A stretch of DNA of 64,000 nucleotides from Carposina sasakii (Eukaryota; Arthropoda; Insecta; Lepidoptera; Carposinidae): NCBI GenBank assembly GCA_014607495.2, contig CP053159.1:2239501-2303500 (forward strand), written 5' to 3'. Under the pieces are notes generated by a model that was given only the letters and a program-made list of their open reading frames with translations, was not told the origin of the DNA and ran no database searches. This document shows, in pieces, positions 45,488-55,838 of this stretch. The position numbers were made by a program, and so were the translations under genes. How positions within the stretch are numbered: the first letter of the stretch is position 1; every line of letters begins with the position of its first letter.

Positions 45488-45745
45488 TAGGTGCTCGGGT
45501 CTGGTTTCTCGTGGCGATCGTAGTTAGTGCAAGTGCCTGTTTTCGCAGTTATGAGTTATCAGATCCGAGGGTCAGTGGAGGGCGTAGGGCCCGGTGGTGG
45601 GCGCACCCATAGTGAATGTTTGAACTTCCGAATTGTAACGCCTAATACAATTTCATTTATAAATAGATAATTTCAAGTCAGTATTAATACATTTTTATTT
45701 AATTGTATCAGGCGTTACTATTCGGAAGTTTTAATTTCCATCAAG
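45488..45745. mobile_element. Repeat J2 with a facing inverted 3' end
   Basis: CTAGGTGCTCGGGTCTGG, GCAAGTGCCTGTTTTCGCAG and GATCCGAGGGTCAGTGGAGG match J1 and the inverted J3. After the family 3' end (TAACGCCTAATACAATTTC) a second, inverted 3' end occurs (AATTGTATCAGGCGTTACTA, 45711-45740), so two copies meet tail to tail. Confidence 0.65.
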
Positions 45746-47196
45746 GGTACGCCCTGTACGAATGAAACGTAAACGTAAAGCGCACTGTAGCTTCGTTCTA
45801 TGTTCTGCAGAATCGCCACAATTGACTACAAACTATAATAGCTATGACGTATTCCTCAATGATAGATGTCAAAATGACAGACGCTATTTAAACGCTACCT
45901 CGACAAGTATTGTCTAACTTTGCGCAAATATATCTCAAGGTGGAAACTGTTATTATTACCTACCTAGGATCTATCTATTTTAAATGAGTGTGGATCCGCC
46001 TATTTACTAAAATTGGTACAGACATTACTTTAAAAAATTGTTCTTCAATGTTAATCTCCTGCCAAAATCGTTTACTAAGATAACTAAGTAATGAAATTGC
46101 GTATTTCATTGGATGACGGGGAAAACAGATACATACATAGAGACAGTGGATTCATCGAATAGGATCTAACTTATCATTATCAAAAAAAATATTATTATCA
46201 ATTGTATAGTCCTTACTGTGATGAGTTTAGTTAACCGACCAATAGAAATAATCATAAGTAAAGGCGATTATATGATGTAGAGTCGAGTTTAATATCTATC
46301 AAAATGCATGTTTAATATAGGGTACCTATTAACATAACAAAGTATTGACCTATGCTCAATCTCTATAAACATTGCCCATTGACATAGAATCATTTGATCC
46401 CGCATTATACACCCTGGCGAATATCTACGTAACCTTTTTTATCAGTATCCTTAAATCAAATCAAGGAAGGTATACTTAGCCGTACTGATGAGTGCACTTG
46501 GCAACTTCACGTACGGTTTTCAAGGTTATAGTGCATCAAGTAAGTAGGCATTGTAGTTTTATTACCTAGGCATTATATGTTTTGTGTATGTTTGTATATA
46601 GAATATGATCTAATCGAATTATGCTTAGTATTTATTAGCTAGTAGATGCATAGTTGCAATACGTCAGAATTTCCAACAACTTTACTACTTTTAGACGTAC
46701 TATAAATAGATTACCTAAGTATATTATTAATTTCCGGCCTGTACTACAGACTTTAGTCGTAACATATATGAGTAATAAAATAACATTGTACAAATTCATA
46801 CATCATTAAACACACTTCGTGGACATCTAGTGCTAAAACATTATAAAAAATTAGACCGTAATTACCTCAATTAATTAGGGTTAAGTTATGGCCAAAATGG
46901 TAAAATAGAACCGTCATATTATAATGGTCTACAGAAACTACGATACCCATTAAGTGCAATGTTTTAAAGAGCACTTAGGTTTGCTTATCATTAGACACTA
47001 AACAGGTGGAATAGACCATCATTATTCCTCTGCTGAAATACTATAGTGTATACTATCTTGACTCTAGGCATATTTTCAATAGGGCACTTTATTTCTTGTG
47101 GTATTTACGATAGGTTTTGAGGTACTCTAACAATCAAGAGTAAATAAATAGTAAGTGAGAAAGCCTACTCAATAAAATTTTAGAAATAAATATAAA
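45746..47196. other. Non-coding, AT-rich
   Basis: No gene or repeat recognised. Confidence 0.45.
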
Positions 47197-47420
47197 TATT
47201 CACACATTATACAACACATTAACCTAGTCCCACATTAAGATCCCTAAGTTCTTGTGTCGTGAGTACTAAGCAACGGTATATAAATACATAGATAAGTATA
47301 GAAACATCCATGACTCGAAAACAAACATCAACATTCACCATATCAATGTTTGCACCTACCGGGATTGGAACCCAGGACCTATGGCGTCGCAGGCAGGGTC
47401 AATCTAAATCAACCGGCCGT
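47197..47420 (-). mobile_element. tRNA-derived SINE (family F), copy 2
   Basis: Plus-strand blocks AACCTAGTCCCACATTAAG, TCTTGTGTCGTGAGTACTAAG-type and CACCTACCGGGATTGGAACC match F1 and F3. The B-box is partly mutated and the A-box end is degraded. Confidence 0.7.
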
Positions 47421-48012
47421 CAGAATAATCTCCAAATTTTCCCCTGGTGCTCTATTATTTTGCTAAAGTTAAAATCTTCCTAGTCCTCGAAATGCGCGAT
47501 TGTCACGGAACTCAAATGAATAGGCCCAACTCACGATTAACTAGTTTTTTATTACCTACGCAGACTGATTCCCGGAAAATAGCGAGTTATGAAATACAGC
47601 ATTAGATTCCGCTCAATGTATCTATCCTACTATGTATCATAATGAACAAAGTAAACGAAATAGAGAAAGCACAATGCAAATTTCCATAGATATAAAACGG
47701 AATTGGAAAAAAGATAATTTGAAAAGACATACCATTTCTATTTTCACTATCAGCCGGCTTCATCTGTATCGGATGGTGCATCTGGGAAAGAAGAAAGAAA
47801 CAATTGTCAATATAAAAATACTACGGAAAGAGCTATGCGAGTACATCATTATATGTACCTTTTGAAATTATGATAAAATTAAAAAGGAGTTTGACGTAGC
47901 TGCATTTTTCTACAAATTCCAATAGTATGGGTAATTATAATAAGTATAATAGGACGGATGTTTGTAACTTTTTCACGCAAAATTAGTTTTTACATTAGAA
48001 TAACACGCATTA
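47421..48012. other. Non-coding; small ORF 47632-47865
   Basis: The 77-codon AT- and Lys-rich frame at 47632 has no recognisable motif. Nothing else seen. Confidence 0.35.
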
Positions 48013-48420
48013 AGGTGGGTTCCTACGGTCCGCGATATTGCAGACGGACGCGGACGCGCCGACGGCTACGGACGAACGCGCACCACGGACGAGGCTATCC
48101 CACGGTGCGTGCCCGTCCGTGGTCGTCGGCGGTCCGGGCCGAAATACGTGGAAGACTTTAAAAGTATTTACGTTGCAAGTATCGTAGTGATAAATTAAAC
48201 CTTAGGCTATATCTATTAAGGTGTATAATTGCGCTAACTGAAAGAGAATACTTTCAAAGTAAAAAAGTTTTTTTTTTGCTAGCGGTATTATAACACGCAG
48301 CCTTATTAAAATAAGGACTATTTTCTCTGAAATACTTTAGTACCTAGGCATCGGCGCCCGGCAACCCATGGAATACTTGAGGGTATTTATTTTGTAGCAC
48401 GATTATGATCTTTATTCACT

Positions 48421-48545
48421 ATAGGTGCGCCCACCACCGGGCCCTACACCCTCCACTGACCCTCGGATCTGATAACTCATAACTGCGAAAACAGGCACTT
48501 GCACTAATTAGAATCGCCACGAGACACCAGACCCGAGCACTGGCG
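48421..48545. mobile_element. Repeat J3 (inverted relative to J2)
   Basis: GGTGCGCCCACCACCGGGCC, CTCGGATCTGATAACTCATA, GAAAACAGGCACTTGCACTA and GCCACGAGACACCAGACCCG are the reverse complement of J2, 2.9 kb to the left, and related to J1. Confidence 0.7.
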
Positions 48546-48999
48546 ATTGTTTGGAAACGCCGCGTGTGTTCACTCTGTAGTTCAATTTCTTATGAATGAC
48601 AAGATGATCGCGTTCTAACTCGGCCTAAGCGACATCTAGTGGCCGATACGCACACTACGAATTAATGTGAGCGGCGCTCCAGATTAGGCTAATTTTTCAT
48701 ACGAAATCTTCTGTTTCACGCGCCGGCCTATGTTGGTATATCTTTTTCGCACCCATTGAATACAGTACTAGGAATCGTACCAACTTTCGTTTCATTGGAG
48801 CGCGAGCGCTCCACTCGATACATAAGATTACAACCTACCTACATAAGACGAACGCGTAGGCACTATTGTATAAGCATAGTAGAATTGAAAGATTATAAAT
48901 ATAGATTGCCTATGTAATCTTCGTGGTTGGGAGTGCACTGTACCAGCGCTCCTTAGGACAAGCCAGTGACACAGTCCTATTATTAGGGAAAAAAAAATG

Positions 49000-49174
49000 T
49001 ATGGTTAGGTTCATTTAGAGTAGAGGTTTGCAAACTTATTTCGGTTAACGCCCACATTGAAAATCAGTAGCGCCCCCATTTTTATTCCACCTTAAAAATT
49101 TCACCTACGAGGGGGCGTTATCGCCCACTTTGGGAAAGACAGGTTTAGAGTCTAACTAAACGAACCTAACCGTA
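49000..49174. repeat. Palindromic repeat split at its centre by MITE D4
   Basis: TATGGTTAGGTTCATTTAGA (about 49000-49019) is answered by TAACTAAACGAACCTAACCG at 49154-49173, its imperfect reverse complement. The two halves meet exactly where D4 is inserted. Confidence 0.6.
49022..49143. mobile_element. hAT-like MITE D4 with 8-bp target duplication
   Basis: A 122-bp element beginning AGAGGTTTGCAAACTT and ending ACTTTGGGAAAGACAGG, imperfect inverted ends similar to CAGGGGTTCCCAAAC-type hAT termini. Perfect 8-bp flanks TTTAGAGT (49014-49021 and 49144-49151). Interior has GCGCCCCC / GGGGGCG inverted words. Confidence 0.65.
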
Positions 49175-49188
49175 AAAAAATATATATA

Positions 49189-49556
49189 CAGGGTGTTTTT
49201 TCGTTGCCACCCTTACGGGTACGTATTCTATACATAAAATAAAGTGAAGTTTATGCCGGAAAAATGCTGGGAAACGATGTAAATTTTTTTGATTTTTTTT
49301 AACTACTTGATCGGGCGAAATTTATAGTGCACAGCGTTTATACTAGTTTTTTCATAGATAAATATTAATTCGTGAAAAAATCTTGCTACACGCGTCAATG
49401 TGCATTTATGCAGAAAAACGTAATCTATTTACTCAACTTTGGACCCTAATATTTTGCAAACCAGACACTTCCCAGGTATGCCTTCCATGGAGAAAAATCA
49501 TCGTGATGATGAGATTGCGTAGTTTTCGGGAACATTGACGACCAAAAATCACCCAG
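49189..49556 (-). mobile_element. MITE-A, copy 5 (inverted)
   Basis: Starts CAGGGTGTTTTTTCGTTGCC after TATA and ends ACCAAAAATCACCCAG before TA. Otherwise like copy 4. Only 8 bp separate it from the next MITE. Confidence 0.85.
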
Positions 49557-49564
49557 TAGACATA

Positions 49565-50039
49565 CAAGGTGTGTGTGACAGCCAGGCAAATACTGAATGA
49601 AACAGTGAACAAGTACCATTGTTATGACGACAGTGTTATTACTCCCAGGAAATGCATTTTTAATTTGATTATCCGCAAAGTTTGCTTTCCGCGCGAATTG
49701 TATCGGGTGATCCTGCGACTATTTAAATTAGCTTATTTGGTTATTGTGTGATACGAGTACATTGCCGTTTTATATCACTTGTGACTATCCAATGGGGTTC
49801 ATTAGTATTTTGAACTTTATGGGACTTTCTTTTCGAAAATCATCCATAGGTTAAATTTTTGTTTTTAAGTCATTATCTAAGGCCTACATAAATGAGCTAC
49901 ACAATTTTTTTCCTGGAAAAATGAAAAAAATGCCGGAAAATTTTCGAATTTTCCTGCGAAAATTTTCAGTGGTTTTCGCCTCAGAATCATGGTCTGAAGT
50001 CGCCATATCAATATTTGCCTGGCTGTCACAAACATCCTG
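49565..50039 (-). mobile_element. MITE-B, copy 5 (full length, inverted)
   Basis: A 475-bp TA-flanked copy: CAAGGTGTGTGTGACAGCC left, TGTCACAAACATCCTG right. It includes CTGCGAAAATTTTCAGTGGT and ATCATGGTCTGAAGTCG, matching copy 1 in reverse. Confidence 0.85.
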
Positions 50040-50473
50040 TATAGGTAACTTACTGTTAAAAAAAATCAGAAGTGTATTCATGGGCGAGTGTATTCAAAAA
50101 TGCCATTAGACTACTATACTACCACAATCGCTATTGCATCCATGCAGCCGTCGACATGGTCGTCAGTTTTTATGTGGTCGCCTACAGACATCTCCGCACG
50201 AGCACGCACGAGCGCGCACCGCGTCTGAAGCTATCCATTCGCCATGGATCGGGCGCACCGCCACGGACGTGTCTGCAATTACCACGGACGACCCTATCCC
50301 ACGGTGCGTGTCGGTGCGGGCTGGTCCGCGTCCGCCTACATTTATCACCACGGATCTAGACGCACCGAGACGGACGCGTCTGCATTACCACGGACGCTCT
50401 GTTTCCCACGGTCCGTGGTGCGCGCTCGTGCGCGTCGGTCCGCAATATCACGGACCGTAGGAACCCACCTTTA

Positions 50474-50929
50474 TAGATGTCTATATAGGGTACAGGGACG
50501 AAGAGACAGGCGTCCGCTTGTCATTTTATATGCAAACAAGGACAGCGCCTCTAGTTAATATAAATTATATATTGTAGGTACGAGTATTCTTACATAAAAA
50601 TATAAATAATAGCACAAATTCATTGGCGCGTCATATTCATGAACCCCCAGCTGATTCCAATCGAAATAAGGTTAACTATAGTCAAACTAAAATGACACAG
50701 TTCACTGATAATTCGCGACACAAATTGTCTCTATTAAAGGTTATCCATAATTTAATTAAATAATCAACCAGAATCTGTCCGATGACAAGTTAATTATCAG
50801 GTATCATTTTGCTGCGGACATGATTGTGTGCATTATTTATAATCTCGCTCTGATATATCGTATATAATATTTATTTTCTCTTTCACTTCAATGTACTCTG
50901 TGGTCATATAAGAGTTCTGTACAAGAATG
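50474..50929. other. Non-coding
   Basis: AT-rich, nothing recognised. The open frames at 50072-50558 come from the GC-rich Harbinger-like arm, not from a gene. Confidence 0.4.
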
Positions 50930-51245
50930 CCATTTTTAGGGTTCCGTACCTCAAAAGGGAAAAACGGAACCCTTATAGGATCACTTTGTTGTCCGTCCAT
51001 CCGTCTGTCAAGACCCTTTTTCTCAGGATTTTTATATCAAATACGCAAGTCTACTGTCCCTAGAAGCTGTGAAAAAATCAAACTTTTAAACCAACGCAAT
51101 CAAAAGATACAGCCGTTTCTGTAGCAACTTTCGCTAGGGAATCAAAACCTACAGGGTACTTCCCGTAAACTCAGAAACTTGAAATTTGGTACGAAGCAAC
51201 GTCATATAGTATAGATAAAGGAACAATTACGAAAACCGGAAATCC
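50930..51245 (+). mobile_element. Dispersed LINE-related repeat (AGGGTTCCGTACCTCAAAAGG type)
   Basis: GGGTTCCGTACCTCAAAAGG, then ACGGAACCCTTATAGGATCA, TTGTTGTCCGTC, CAATCAAAAGATACAGCCGT, ATCAAAACCTACAGGGTACT and GAAATTTGGTACGAAGCAAC. This block series is a very common interspersed repeat in Lepidoptera (recognised by pattern). The ORF 50927-51124 lies inside it and is not a gene. Confidence 0.65.
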
Positions 51246-53580
51246 TGCTTAACTAGTGATAGCTAAAACTGCAGTTACTAATATAAGTTTGTTGTTTTTT
51301 AATATCTATTATAAGTGTATGTATAGCATAGTCGCTGGGCAGTCGGTCATTAGTAACATAATATGACACGAAGATATCGTCTTTCATGATTCCAATTAAC
51401 TATATCAACTAGTATTTTACGAACATTACTAAAACTAAAATAGCTCCTATCTTAACGTTATTATCACGTTATATTACAATTTAATAAAAACAAGGAAAGA
51501 GAACATGTGCTATGAGTGAGCGAACATGATGACATTGATGACGGATAATAGGGATGAATGGAAGAGAAGTACATATTACGCCAACCACAAGTAGAATAAG
51601 AACAGGGTACGAAAATGATGATGATGACGATGATGAGACTACGTGGGTACCTACGGAATAATTTGAATATCTAACAAAATCACTGGACTTCCTATAGGTA
51701 TGTAGGAAACTGACTTTGACATGTATTCGAATGCTCCTTGAGAAGAGAGGGGTGGACCAAGAAAAGTATATCTCAAATTCTCAAGAAGCGGGGAAAACGG
51801 GAATTCTAAATTCCTCACAGCCGCAGTCATGTGCGTCAGACTAGCTGAACATAATTTACCATTTAAAATCCACGCTAACGTTAAATTTTACTCTACGACT
51901 TCGCTTCGCTCCTTAAAACATGTAATTAGCCAAATTGCAAACGTTCTATTCGAGCAAGGCGTAACACGTGTCGATACAAGCGTGTGTCGCGTCGCGTCGC
52001 GTCGCAGGAGACACTCCGGTGATTGCAATCGCATGGAGAGTGGCTTTCAGTGGTCGCAGATTTTTATAAGGCACGATACGATATGGATACGATTTTTAAC
52101 ATATCTGTATAACAGTCTTTTGCGGTACATGTATATTTGCGAATAATTATTAACAGTTACAATACTCAATGGTTTTCGTTAGACATTACGTCGTAGTCCA
52201 TTCCACAGGTAAGTTATATTTTACCTTTAATCAATATGTAATAATATTTTTTTAAATTGTTATTTATATTTTGCATGCGTGTGTAATAAATAAGGCGTAA
52301 GAATAATATTGTAAAAGTTGAAAGATCTAAAACCATGAACTTTTTCAAAAAAGGCGTCGAGGAAAATAGTTAAAAATAAACAATCGCTAGCTTCTCATCG
52401 CCTGATATTTACTGATATTTTTAAGAATTTGGAGGGCGTATAAATCGGATCTTATCGGCTCAAAATCGTGCAGTGTGAACCCGTGACGACGCATCTATCA
52501 TCGGCGGTTTATTTCAGTACAGTCTGTGGCGCGGCGCTGATGGATTCGCCTTGTTACTGACGAACAAACACACACATTAGCGTTTACGTTCGCGATATTA
52601 GGACTCCTATTGTTATTTTGGCGTAAACTAATCGCCTTTGTTTCTGTCCTGCTTCGCTTTGAAAGGTTTTCTACCTTTTCTTTGAAAATAATTTTTAGTT
52701 TAGTTTGTGTGTACCTACCTACTACACCTACTAACTCTAGCTGCTCAATAATATTTGGTTAAATACCTAGGTTCCGCTAAACAAGTATAGAAATTAGTTT
52801 TGTTATATTATTTAAAATTAATCAGTCATTACATAATTAATAAATAAGATTAATGTGTCAAACCGTGTTAAAAGTGACTCTATGTACTATGTTTACAAGT
52901 AGGTATGAATAAAACTTAAGAGAAGGAAAAATAATAAAAGGGACCATTCTATTACATGATGCTAGAGTCAATGTATCCATTCGGTCAAAATAATAAGGAC
53001 GAGCATCTATCATAGGATAAAATATATAAGCCCACTCAACTGATTTAGCTATTTTGAAATGAATCAAATATAACCTTTCTTTATTCAAGTCGCTTAAAAA
53101 GAAGATTACACGTGTCGCTTCCACAGACAAATCCATATAGCTGAATACAAACAACACATTTCGCATTTACACCAACTATCGCATTATAACAGATGGATAT
53201 TCCGTCATTTGTTAATAGAAAATAATTAAGCCGCTCCCGCACTACGGCGAATGTACGCGAACGAACGCGTCGCGCACGCATCGATGAATCACCGGCTAAA
53301 ATCACGAAGATTAGCCCGAACGCAGATTGTGAACATCCCTTATCTAATTAGTTGGTAAGTGATCATCAATCACCGTGGACAAACAACGTGCGAGAACGAA
53401 CAATTTGTCACCTAATACCCCCCTTTTCCCCCTAAATGGCAACACACAACCTACGGAAGCAAGATTAGACAAGATTATTAAAGTGACACGAAGACGGAGA
53501 ATAATGACCAGTTTTAAGATTATCTAATTAAGATTCGCTATAATCATCAATTTTTATGCGTGAGTGCGACAATTTCGGAA
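51246..53580. other. Non-coding; simple repeat near 51985
   Basis: No gene confidently seen. GTGTCGCGTCGCGTCGCGTC at about 51984-52005 is a short GTCGC tandem. The 53220-53310 GC-rich stretch and paired TTATCTAATTA strings (53340 and 53520) could be regulatory. ORFs 51829-52146, 52858-53166 and 53081-53305 lack recognisable domains. Confidence 0.35.
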
Positions 53581-53785
53581 CATGTCTTTTCCAAAAAATT
53601 ACGAAGAAGAAAATGATGGATATGAAAAATCAGCTACCGATCTTTCCATTCATCTAGAGACGACTTACTTACCTCATTTACATGACTGTGAAAGAGATAT
53701 TTGCGAATTGCTCTACCTATTGTGCAGAGGAGTCATAATAATATACCCATACCGAGAAGGACAACCAGAAGAATGCGTTTCATGA
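53581..53785 (+). pseudogene. Small ORF of unknown function, ended by MITE E3
   Basis: The ATG at 53581 (A at -3) opens 67 codons: an acidic N-terminus (KNYEEENDGYEKSATD), then LHDCERDICELLYLLCRG and a hydrophobic VIIIYP stretch. I recognise no family. The last codons and the TGA stop (53783-53785) lie in the left end of MITE-like repeat E3, which starts at 53776. If the frame was once a gene or exon, the insertion has truncated it. The upstream methionine at 53564 is a GTG reading, not an ATG. A chance ORF is quite possible. Confidence 0.3.
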
Positions 53786-53905
53786 AATAGTTCCTTTGAA
53801 TCATGGCGCTAGTTACTATACATATGCATGACTACATTATCGCTGTTACTATATTCAAAAAATGATAGCTCCGAAATCAAGCATAGGAGTTATTCTCTGA
53901 AACGG
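53776..53905. mobile_element. Short MITE-like repeat E3
   Basis: CGTTTCATGAAATAGTTCC ... ATGGCGCTAGTTACTATA ... CTCCGAAATCAAGCATAGGA, ending CTCTGAAACGG. The same family as E1 and E2 in the same orientation. Confidence 0.7.
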
Positions 53906-53989
53906 CCTCTATAGTTAGTTCTGTTTCGTGATAAAACAACAATTATACTATAGATGTCTATAAAATAAGGCTTCTCCCGCCTTTGCATA

Positions 53990-54232
53990 CGTACATAATA
54001 ATCACGCCTCTTTCCCGGAGGGGTAGGCAGAGATCACGGATCTCCATTTGCTACGATCCTGACACACCTCTTTCGCTTCATCTACTTTCATGATATTCTT
54101 CATGCACGCTCGTCGGTTTAAGGTACTCTTGACCTGACCTTTCTTTAGAATTTCACCGATTTGATCGGTGAAAGTCCGGCGAGGTCTTCCCCTTCCAACC
54201 CTTCCATCCACTCTTCCTTTAGGTAATAGCAT
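53990..54232 (-). pseudogene. RTE-like LINE C-terminal fragment H2
   Basis: The minus-strand frame encodes [20 protein letters not shown], then [20 protein letters not shown], and ends [16 protein letters not shown] with a stop at 54002. This is the extreme C-terminus of an RTE-like polyprotein in one unbroken frame, unlike H1. It ends in a GGCGTGATTATTATGTACG-like 3' tail. Everything upstream of GRVDG is lost. Confidence 0.75.
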
Positions 54233-55709
54233 TTTAGTTTGCTCGATTAAACCATTAAGGCGGAGGAGTAAACTACAGGATAATTTTATTCAAATTTCAC
54301 GCCACCCCACCCTGTCTATCGTGCCCCATTTAATGATGCTTCAGAAGTCATGGCATATTGTGCACCAAACAGTGTTGCAGGCAACATATAAAATTACACT
54401 TAAAAAAGTTAATGTTCCTTTTTTAACTGCGCCTTCTAGTAAGTCCTAGCTTAGCTTCGTATAAGGACATATTACGACACAAGCTATAATTTCTGTTTTC
54501 CTATATTTCTATTAGTGTGTGCACAATACAAGTGAAATTCTAATATTGTGTTTTTCTTGACTTTCTTTTATTATACCAAGTGCGCCCTATTCACTAAAAT
54601 GTACAGTCCACTAAATCGACATCTTGGCGAGACAGTCCATCATAGGTATAACAATCAGGCTGTCCCGCACAAACAGTTTCTAACTGAAGTTGTATCTTAT
54701 AGTTCAAAAATCAAAATAAGGCTTTATTATGAACAATAAACAATTTTTAAAAATTTCATGTGGTTCCATATGGTAACCAACGAAAAACTACTGTCATGAC
54801 ATTGTTTCGATTCAACCAAAGGCAACAATCAGTCGGCGAAGTATACAAAGCGATGAATAATTATTGTGTCAATACAAAATGTTTATTTACATTCATCTCG
54901 ATCGACGGCTCTGTTTAAAAATAAATGATGCGCGATCGGACGTGCCAACACGTCGTCGCTAATATAATGCCATTAGTTATTATATAATTGAAATTAATTA
55001 TATGATGAACGTACATTGTGCCTATGTAATTAAGCCGATTTGTTATACAAAGAACAAATTTGCTTTATAGATCACAGTGTAAACTTAAGATCCCCGGCAG
55101 TTAAGCGAATTACACGCCCTATGTCAGATACGCAAAATCTTATTCAAGGAATATTCCCTCTAAAAACTAACTTCATATCTCTTGTAAATTGTAAATATTG
55201 TTAAGTAAAATTTACACCAGAGTACGTGAATAAGCATGAACTTATATTATTAAGTAGGTGAAGATATAAAAAATTATATTCATCATCCCCAATTACTTTC
55301 TGAATTGAAAATGGATTTAAATAATATTACGTCTTAAACCCCAAACCGTTTTCATCAAATAAGAAACAAATCCTCGTCTAGACTGGAATAATATCATAAA
55401 AAATCGAGATATATAAGTATTAACCAAAATCAATACCATAATCATATGCTTCGCTGCGAGCTTCGAAAACCACATAGCGTGCCAATAAAAAGTACATTTG
55501 AAGCCACAAACGTTCAAATTTTAAGCCACTGGACCTTAGAGCGAGTTTTTAATTTACGTAGTTTTTTTGTACTGGTATAATGTACCTGTAGTTTAAATTG
55601 GTGGTCGGAGTTATCAAAAAATCTATATAATTATGTGGACTCGAATGGGGGCTTTTGCCTAGCAGTGGGACACCATCATTACGGCTACATGAAAATAAAA
55701 AAGTTTGGT
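54233..55709. other. Non-coding, AT-rich
   Basis: 55118-55138 repeats one unit of the tandem at 29785. GTGGTCGGAGTTATC at 55603 and GGGGGCTTTTGCCTAGCAGT at 55646 look like repeat debris (the latter LINE-tail-like). No gene. Confidence 0.4.
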
Positions 55710-55838
55710 TGTCGAGCTAACAACTTGTCACTGATACATCTGAACCAGCTATACTAAATGTGGCTGTGGGATCTCCTTTATGATTCTGCAGTTCTGGCTA
55801 CCCCATTTCGGAAATGAAGTCATGTGTATGTGTTTGAT
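55710..55838. mobile_element. SINE-like repeat K, copy 6
   Basis: CTTGTCACTGATACATCTG, CTATACTAAATGTGGCTGTG, TTATGATTCTGCAGTTCTGG and CCCATTTCGGAAATGAAG match the right part of the K copy at 2082-2190 and 38900-38970. Confidence 0.65.

Larger units (their letters stand above)
48013..50470. mobile_element. Possible Harbinger-like element carrying nested insertions
   Basis: The left end AGGTGGGTTCCTACGGTCCG (48013) and right end, reverse complement AGGTGGGTTCCTACGGTCCG (50470), are inverted repeats of at least ~30 bp. They are flanked by TTA on both sides (48010-48012 and 50471-50473), matching the TWA duplication of PIF/Harbinger elements. GC-rich arms follow each end (48040-48160 and about 50150-50440) with shared words CACGGACG and CCACGGTGCGTG. 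Between them lie repeat J3, MITE D4, MITE-A copy 5 and MITE-B copy 5. No transposase frame is visible. Alternatively, these are two unrelated solo fragments that happen to face each other. Confidence 0.55.

Noticed and set aside
50072..50558. Four overlapping ORFs in GC-rich sequence
   Set aside because: They lie in the GC-rich arm of a repeat with CACGGACG words; multiple open frames reflect few stop codons, not coding.
50927..51124. 65-codon ORF starting MPFLGFRTSKG
   Set aside because: Product of the dispersed GGGTTCCGTACCTCAAAAGG repeat, not a gene.
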